Shown here piece after piece: positions 5,718 to 9,010 of a stretch of 9,010 nt of DNA. Below the pieces are notes generated by a model. The model made no database searches. It was given only the letters and a program-made list of their open reading frames with translations, and was not told where the DNA came from. Both the position numbers and the translations under genes were made by a program. The DNA is taken from positions 1 through 9,010 of the forward strand of contig JALOTM010000068.1 in the NCBI GenBank assembly GCA_025457905.1. The letters run 5' to 3'. The stretch's first letter is position 1; every line of letters begins with the position of its first letter. The stretch comes from Methanomassiliicoccales archaeon (lineage in GTDB: Archaea; Thermoplasmatota; Thermoplasmata; Methanomassiliicoccales; UBA472).

Positions 5718-6394
5718 GCCTGGTCGGCCGCCAGCTGGATTATCGCCGAGAGGTTGGAGAGCAGCTTGGACTCCGCCTTCCGTAAGTGCTCGGCATAGGT
5801 CGACCGGGACAGGCCCGCCCTCCTGGCCAGCGAGTCAAGGTCCGTCCTCGAGGGCTCTTGGAAGTACCCTTGGTTACAGGCCTGGGCCAGCGCCTGGACC
5901 TGCCTGTCCGTGAGACCTGCCAGCACGCTGGAGGATGCCAGTACCAGATCCTCGGCCACTCCCTTCAGCTTCAGGGGCTTGAGGGACTGCAGCTCCACCC
6001 TTGCGCCCATTTCATTCAGCAACCTCATCATGGTGGCTATCTGCTCCCGCTGGTGCGCGATGACGCGATAGTGCTCCCACCCTCCTTTGTAGATCACCGG
6101 CTCCTCCGTCCATGCGCCGGCGCCGTCGATGGCGCTGGAGGCACCCATGGGGCAATCGCACCGTTGGGCCACGATTCGCAGGACGCTCCCTTCCCTGATG
6201 GAAGAGCCCCCCATTTCCTGGCGCATCAATGACGCCTCCACCTCGTCCAGGGTGTCCGGGTCAGGGCAGCTCACCTCGAAGACGTGGGAAGAGCCGTTGC
6301 ACCACATGGCTATGGTCGCCTGGGGATAGCTCTGCGTCAGACGGCTGTAGAAGCAATCGTGGATTAGTCTGATCCTCGCCTCATATGCGGGCAT
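5714..6394 (-). CDS. HTH_10 (bacterio-opsin-activator type) transcriptional regulator
   Basis: A 226-residue archaeal regulator. Seen: the C-terminal HTH_10 domain (about 161-215) with LTDRQVQALAQACNQGYF, then LDSLARRAGLSRSTYAEHLR and KAESKLL, the classical pattern of this family. The N-terminal 150 residues form a sensor region I cannot name; it has cysteines at 14, 32, 43, 79 and 81, the last two in the tight CDCP motif, which could bind metal or respond to redox state. The ATG at 6394 lies about 26 bases after a near-consensus TATA box with no ribosome site, so the mRNA is likely leaderless. A perfect 16-base palindrome sits just upstream of that TATA box. Convergent with hemerythrin and divergent from cobO; either could be its target. 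The ligand is unknown. Confidence 0.87.
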   Translation of the reverse strand: MPAYEARIRLIHDCFYSRLTQSYPQATIAMWCNGSSHVFEVSCPDPDTLDEVEASLMRQEMGGSSIREGSVLRIVAQRCDCPMGASSAIDGAGAWTEEPVIYKGGWEHYRVIAHQREQIATMMRLLNEMGARVELQSLKPLKLKGVAEDLVLASSSVLAGLTDRQVQALAQACNQGYFQEPSRTDLDSLARRAGLSRSTYAEHLRKAESKLLSNLSAIIQLAADQA

Positions 6395-6417
6395 GATGAC
6401 AGCATTCGTGCGCTTGA

Positions 6418-6426
6418 TTATATAAA
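6418..6426 (-). promoter_or_regulatory. TATA box of the HTH_10 regulator gene
   Basis: On the minus strand this reads TTTATATAA, a near-perfect archaeal TATA box, centred about 26-28 bases before the ATG at 6394. Transcription should begin at or beside the start codon. Confidence 0.65.
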
Positions 6427-6430
6427 CGAT

Positions 6431-6446
6431 ACCGCCCTAGGGCGGT
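6431..6446. promoter_or_regulatory. Perfect 16-base palindrome, probable operator between the HTH_10 gene and cobO
   Basis: ACCGCCCTAGGGCGGT is an exact palindrome with no spacer. It lies four bases upstream of the TATA box of the HTH_10 gene, where activators or BRE-blocking repressors bind in archaea, and about 73 bases before the cobO TATA-like box. A dimeric regulator, perhaps the HTH_10 protein itself, could control both divergent genes from here. The palindrome is seen; binding is inferred. Confidence 0.55.
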
Positions 6447-6518
6447 GCTGCGAAAAGGCAGTCGTGTCCATGCGCCACCCGCCGAATATCGGCCGGGCCC
6501 TCTCCGTCCGCGACACGG

Positions 6519-6525
6519 CTTTATC
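6519..6525 (+). promoter_or_regulatory. Probable TATA-like element of cobO
   Basis: CTTTATC, centred about 26 bases before the ATG at 6548, with no Shine-Dalgarno-like sequence in between. It supports the internal ATG, not the earlier in-frame GTG at 6464, as the real cobO start. Confidence 0.5.
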
Positions 6526-6547
6526 CGAGCGAGCCCATGGCCTGGGC

Positions 6548-7078
6548 ATGGCCAAGGAGGGATTCGGGTTGGTGCACGTCTATACCGGCGACGGGAAGGG
6601 AAAGACCACCTCGGCCCTGGGCCTGGCAATGAGGGCATCTGGCCGGGGCTGCCGGGTCCTGATGGTCCAGTTCATGAAGACCGATGGCGCCTATGGGGAG
6701 CAATGGGCCTCACGGGAGCTCGGCGGACTCGAGGTCAGGCCCATGGGCCTGGACTGCCTCATCCACGCCGATGCGCCATCGCCAGCGGACGTGGCCAAGG
6801 CGCATGAGGGGCTGGCCATGGCGGCGCAGGCCATGAGCTCGGGGGACTGGGACCTGGTGGTCCTGGACGAGGTCAACGTGGCGGTGCGGTGGGGGCTGGT
6901 GACCGAGGCCGAGGTGCTGGGCGCGTTGCGCTCCCGGGCTCCTGGTGTGGAGGTGGTGCTGACCGGAAGGTACGCCCCTCCCTCGTTCGTGGAGATGGCG
7001 GATCTGGTGACGGAGATGCGATGCGTCAAGCACTACTATCAGAAGGGGGTCCTCGCCAGGGACGGCATCGAGCGCTGA
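6548..7078 (+). CDS. cobO: Cob(I)alamin adenosyltransferase, CobO/BtuR/CobA type
   Basis: A 176-residue cytoplasmic enzyme that transfers the adenosyl group of ATP to Co(I) corrinoids, giving adenosylcobalamin or its precursors. Seen: P-loop GDGKGKTT (14-21), followed by the family segments QFMKTDGAYGE, DLVVLDEVNVA, LTGRYAPP and the C-terminal signature VTEMRCVKHYYQKGVLARDGIE. Length fits the short BtuR class. Start: an in-frame start at 6464 would add 28 residues unlike the family; the ATG at 6548 matches the usual N-terminus and has a TATA-like box about 26 bases upstream. Context: the only corrinoid enzyme in the window, downstream of cobalt uptake genes but in its own transcription unit. 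Its stop codon lies within the first arm of a hairpin. Divergent from the HTH_10 regulator across a strong palindrome. Confidence 0.95.
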   Translation: MAKEGFGLVHVYTGDGKGKTTSALGLAMRASGRGCRVLMVQFMKTDGAYGEQWASRELGGLEVRPMGLDCLIHADAPSPADVAKAHEGLAMAAQAMSSGDWDLVVLDEVNVAVRWGLVTEAEVLGALRSRAPGVEVVLTGRYAPPSFVEMADLVTEMRCVKHYYQKGVLARDGIER

Positions 7079-7091
7079 GCCTTTTCAGCGC
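7072..7091 (+). terminator. Hairpin overlapping the cobO stop codon
   Basis: GCGCTGA, which includes the TGA stop, pairs exactly with TCAGCGC around a six-base loop (GCCTTT). Like the hairpin after cbiO it lacks a T-run, so it may stabilise or mark the mRNA 3' end and not terminate on its own. Confidence 0.4.
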
Positions 7092-7135
7092 AAGAGTCAA
7101 GCATCGGGGGCGCTATTCGTTAGACCTAGAGTAGT

Positions 7136-7300
7136 ATGGTCGAGAGGGTCAAGGACGAGAAGAACCCCGAATGCGCCCTTTGTGCGCCATTCGAGCAAGC
7201 GGGGACGTGGCGCTGCGCGGACTGCGGGGCCATGAACGTGAACAAATGGAAGGAGTGCTGGAAGTGCAAGGCTCCGCGGCTGGCCGCCCAGCCGCCTTGA
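7136..7300 (+). CDS. Small zinc-finger protein, 54 residues, RanBP2-like finger plus an extra CxxC
   Basis: A short gene that length cut-offs can miss. Seen: ATG to TGA, 54 codons, with three CxxC pairs, C13xxC16, C27xxC30 and C41xxC44. From W25 on, the pattern W-x-C-x2-C-x3-N-x6-C-x2-C (ending KAPR) exactly fits the RanBP2-type zinc finger, a fold that in eukaryotes binds RNA or ubiquitin. The first pair may complete a second site or a double ribbon. N-terminus acidic/basic (MVERVKDEKNPE), C-terminus proline-rich. Six cysteines at regular spacing and an open frame in a 290-base stretch between cobO and the ArlH-like gene argue that it is real. No clear TATA box or ribosome site was found. 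Function unknown: nucleic-acid or protein binding is the likely guess. A plain archaeal zinc ribbon is the main alternative. Confidence 0.72.
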   Translation: MVERVKDEKNPECALCAPFEQAGTWRCADCGAMNVNKWKECWKCKAPRLAAQPP

Positions 7301-7309
7301 GCGCCATCA

Positions 7310-7325
7310 TTATCCAGCATGATAA
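7310..7325. repeat. Inverted repeat TTATC-N6-GATAA upstream of the ArlH-like gene
   Basis: Five-base perfect arms. The right side continues as TGATAACC, the same eight bases found in the left half of the Fur-type operator at 1013-1020, but here the half-sites face in the opposite order. It lies just upstream of a TATA-like box. It may be a weak regulator site or chance. Confidence 0.2.
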
Positions 7326-7340
7326 CCTGAGGGACATCCA

Positions 7341-7347
7341 CTTAAAG
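7341..7347 (+). promoter_or_regulatory. Probable TATA-like element of the ArlH-like gene
   Basis: CTTAAAG centred about 27 bases before the GTG at 7371. The spacing supports a leaderless GTG start. The match to a TATA consensus is moderate. Confidence 0.4.
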
Positions 7348-7370
7348 CCCCCCGCGCCTAGCTCTGTAAC

Positions 7371-8618
7371 GTGGTAGGTCTCAGGACGGGCAAGACCCTG
7401 AGGGGGAGGGCCTCAGGGCGCGAATCGATGTCCAAGGCCGAGCCCTTGGCGGTCATGTCCAATCTGGCCCTCGCCGCCGATGGCCAGGATCCTGATGAGC
7501 CTCCCTTCTCCGCGGAGGAGCTGGGCATAGACCTGGAGGGCCTGGACCTGCAGGTCCCCGAGCAAGGGGAGGATGGCTCATCCGAGCCATCGGAGGGATC
7601 GCCGGAGCTCACCCTTATAGGCGCCGAGCCAGAAGGCGACGGCCCCTCGCACTTGACCGAGGTGGCCGGCATCATGAAGGAGATCGAGGAGGTGGCGCCT
7701 AGGCTGCCCTTCCTGCTCGCCCAAGAGGGCGGCGGGGACATCCTGCTATTCGCCCGCTCCCGCTTCCTTCCCACGGTCCGGATCAAGCTCAAGAAGGCCC
7801 AGGATGGGAGCGTGGTCGACTTGCGGCCAGCGCTCCCCCGTGCTTCGGCAGCGCCGGACGCAGGCCCCGCCAGCGTGATCGACTTCTCGCAGGAGCAGGA
7901 CATGGAGTCGCTGCTCGGGAAGCTGGGCCTCGACCAGTCCGGACCGGCGCTGGCCCACGATAGGGCCCAGGAGGAGCCGTCGACGGTCCACATCATAGCG
8001 CCGGGCAGTCTGGTCCTGGTCGAAGGACCGGACCCCTTGCCCGTGAACAAGGTCGCCGACGAATTGGCGAACGCCCTCCTGGGGGAGAAGCGCACCCTCA
8101 CCTACGTCTCCACCCGCCGGGAGCTCAGGGAGGTCCTGGATTCCATGCTCCCGGACCCTGCCAGCATGTCACGGGCCATGAAGGACATGCGCCTGCTGGT
8201 GGTCCCGGTCTTCCCTATCATCCGCGGCACCAAGGAGCCGAAGGCGCCCCTCCTCGAGAAGCTGACTGGCGCACCCCAGCTTTACGGGAACGACACCCTG
8301 GTGATTAACCAGATGACGGACTTCCTCGAGCCGGGCATGGGGGACCTGGAGGCCTTGGGCATTTGGCCCTTCCTGCGCAAGCTCACCACCTCCGGTAAGG
8401 TGGTCATCCTGGCCACGGGTTGCGAGCATCCTGCGGTCACTGCCGTGAGGAGCGCCTGCTCCATGCATTTGCGCGTGGCCAAGGGAGACCGGGACAGGCC
8501 TATCGTCCAGGTATCGAAATTTCCGGCCGCGAGGCCGGAGGTCGTTGCCCTGGCCACCTTCCTTCTCAAGGCCAACGGGGAGATGTCCGTGCAGCTGCAG
8601 TCTCAATCCGGGCCGTAG
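7371..8618 (+). CDS. Degenerate ArlH/KaiC-like (RecA-fold) protein with an acidic N-terminal region
   Basis: A 415-residue soluble protein. Residues 1-95 are basic, then acidic and low in complexity; 96-155 form a small domain (MKEIEEVAPRLPFLLAQEGG, then ILLFARSRFLP); 204-415 resemble a RecA-like core as in ArlH (FlaH) and KaiC. Seen: PGSLVLVEGPDPLPVNK (211-227) occupies the Walker A place, but the glycine-lysine-serine/threonine is gone. The Walker B place reads TLVINQMTDF with Asn where Asp is expected. Later strands KVVILATGCEHP and the segment RSACSMHLRV fit the fold. Inferred: ATP hydrolysis is lost and the protein is a scaffold or regulator. No archaellum genes are nearby. Start: GTG 7371 has a TATA-like box at the right distance; ATG 7428 is an alternative. 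The family assignment comes from pattern reading only and is tentative. Confidence 0.6.
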   Translation: MVGLRTGKTLRGRASGRESMSKAEPLAVMSNLALAADGQDPDEPPFSAEELGIDLEGLDLQVPEQGEDGSSEPSEGSPELTLIGAEPEGDGPSHLTEVAGIMKEIEEVAPRLPFLLAQEGGGDILLFARSRFLPTVRIKLKKAQDGSVVDLRPALPRASAAPDAGPASVIDFSQEQDMESLLGKLGLDQSGPALAHDRAQEEPSTVHIIAPGSLVLVEGPDPLPVNKVADELANALLGEKRTLTYVSTRRELREVLDSMLPDPASMSRAMKDMRLLVVPVFPIIRGTKEPKAPLLEKLTGAPQLYGNDTLVINQMTDFLEPGMGDLEALGIWPFLRKLTTSGKVVILATGCEHPAVTAVRSACSMHLRVAKGDRDRPIVQVSKFPAARPEVVALATFLLKANGEMSVQLQSQSGP

Positions 8619-8710
8619 AAGCGCCGGTTGGCCTCCTCCACTCGCCTGGCATCGCCGTCGATCTCCTGGAGGTCGATCCTCATGGCCAAGCGGTCAATGA
8701 GCTGGCTCAT
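8603..8710 (-). CDS. 35-residue reading frame: tiny coupled gene or frameshifted tail of the upstream gene
   Basis: Seen: ATG at 8708-8710 overlaps the TGA of the upstream minus-strand gene as ATGA. The frame encodes MSQLIDRLAMRIDLQEIDGD followed by ARRVEEANRRFYGPD, an amphipathic helical peptide. About nine in ten third codon positions are G or C, as expected for a coding frame here. It overlaps the 3' end of the convergent ArlH-like gene by 16 bases. Two readings: a separate small protein translated by coupling, or the true C-terminus of the upstream protein split off by a one-base indel near 8715-8740, where the frame also reads EDEDVMSQ. I cannot decide from one sequence. Function unknown. 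Confidence 0.5.
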   Translation of the reverse strand: MSQLIDRLAMRIDLQEIDGDARRVEEANRRFYGPD

Positions 8711-9010
8711 GACATCCTCATCCTCCTGCGGCCCTGCGAGCGGAAGCGGTTCTGCGCAACCGCCGCCTCGCTGTCGCTCATCCTGTCCACCAGCATGCGC
8801 GAGATCAGCCGGAAGGTCATCTCCCGGGCCAGGTCCTTCTGCCGCCTCTCCCTGGACTCTGGGGTCAGGTCCCGCCAAAGGACGTTGTCCGTTGAATGCG
8901 AGAGGTCCGATACCACCTGGGAGCTCACGTCCGCCAAGTAGAAGATGATGGTCCTCCCGTCGGCGGAGAGGGCCTCCCCCTCGAGGCAGAGGTGGCTGCG
9001 GTTCCGGCTG
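8707..9010 (-). CDS. Unrecognised protein, 5' end beyond the window
   Basis: The minus-strand frame is open from the right edge (9010) to TGA at 8707-8709, giving 99 visible codons, so the gene begins outside the window and the TTG at 8937 is not needed as a start. Visible sequence: a beta-like segment HLCLEGEALSADGRTIIFYL, then a polar stretch and two amphipathic helices (RERRQKDLAREMTFRLISRM and LVDRMSDSEAAVAQNRFRSQ), ending with a very basic tail (GRRRMRMS). No known motif is recognised. Third-position GC is high, supporting coding. Convergent with the ArlH-like gene; the next frame starts in an ATGA overlap. The basic tail could be the product of a frameshift and not the natural end. Cytoplasmic by lack of signal or membrane segments in the visible part. 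Confidence 0.65.
   Translation of the reverse strand, partial: SRNRSHLCLEGEALSADGRTIIFYLADVSSQVVSDLSHSTDNVLWRDLTPESRERRQKDLAREMTFRLISRMLVDRMSDSEAAVAQNRFRSQGRRRMRMS

Noticed and set aside
5216..5785. A 189-codon plus-strand open frame across the hemerythrin gene
   Set aside because: It covers the hemerythrin coding sequence in another frame. Hemerythrin has all seven iron ligands at correct spacing, while this frame has no recognisable motif.
6431..6446. The 16-base palindrome as an intrinsic terminator
   Set aside because: It has no loop and no T-run, and lies between divergent starts, not at a gene end; an operator is more likely.
6464..6547. An N-terminal extension of CobO from an earlier in-frame GTG
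   Set aside because: The 28 added residues do not resemble the family and include the TATA-like element of cobO. The ATG at 6548 fits both family length and promoter distance.
1..9010. CRISPR array, tRNA or rRNA genes, insertion sequences
   Set aside because: No regularly spaced repeats, no cloverleaf-like segments, no rRNA-like blocks and no transposase motifs or long terminal repeats were seen on reading. A covariance-model scan was not possible.

Overview
The window looks like a piece of a GC-rich archaeal chromosome, most likely from the Thermoplasmata and possibly a methanogen relative of the Methanomassiliicoccales. The lineage is an inference. It rests on TATA-like boxes about 26 bases before start codons, leaderless-looking genes, a bacterio-opsin-activator type (HTH_10) regulator, an iron-sulfur flavoprotein, and a degenerate ArlH/KaiC-like protein.

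Left part (1-4255): two cobalt/nickel ECF-type uptake systems point away from each other. On the minus strand, a CbiM/NikM substrate-binding membrane protein (TTG start) overlaps by four bases a PDGLE-type small membrane subunit that runs off the left edge. On the plus strand is a four-gene operon: a Fur-family regulator, a CbiM-CbiN fusion, CbiQ and CbiO. The divergent intergenic region carries a nearly perfect 7-1-7 Fur/Per-type operator placed between the TATA box and the probable start of the regulator gene. The regulator keeps its structural zinc cysteines but lacks the histidines that usually form the sensing site, so its signal is uncertain.

Middle part (4256-6400): a 388-base gap holds hairpins and what may be a decayed minus-strand gene for a small membrane protein. 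Then come an iron-sulfur flavoprotein of the NAD(P)H-dependent FMN reductase superfamily, a bacteriohemerythrin with all seven iron ligands, and a convergent HTH_10 regulator. The last two genes share one CTAG as both stop codons. This trio suggests oxygen or redox handling, but no shared regulation is proven.

Right part (6400-9010): divergent from the HTH_10 gene, across a perfect 16-base palindrome, lies cobO (corrinoid adenosyltransferase). It links functionally to the cobalt importers, since imported cobalt goes into corrinoids that CobO adenosylates. It is followed by a 54-residue protein with three CxxC pairs, part of which matches the RanBP2-type zinc-finger pattern, and then a 415-residue degenerate ArlH/KaiC-like protein with a lost Walker A motif. 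On the opposite strand an unrecognised gene enters from the right edge. It ends in an ATGA overlap with a 35-residue reading frame that is either a tiny coupled gene or the frameshifted tail of the same gene.

Strongest leads: the Fur-like regulator with its operator, the 16-base palindrome, the small zinc-finger protein, the ATPase-dead ArlH-like protein, and the two possible frameshifts.
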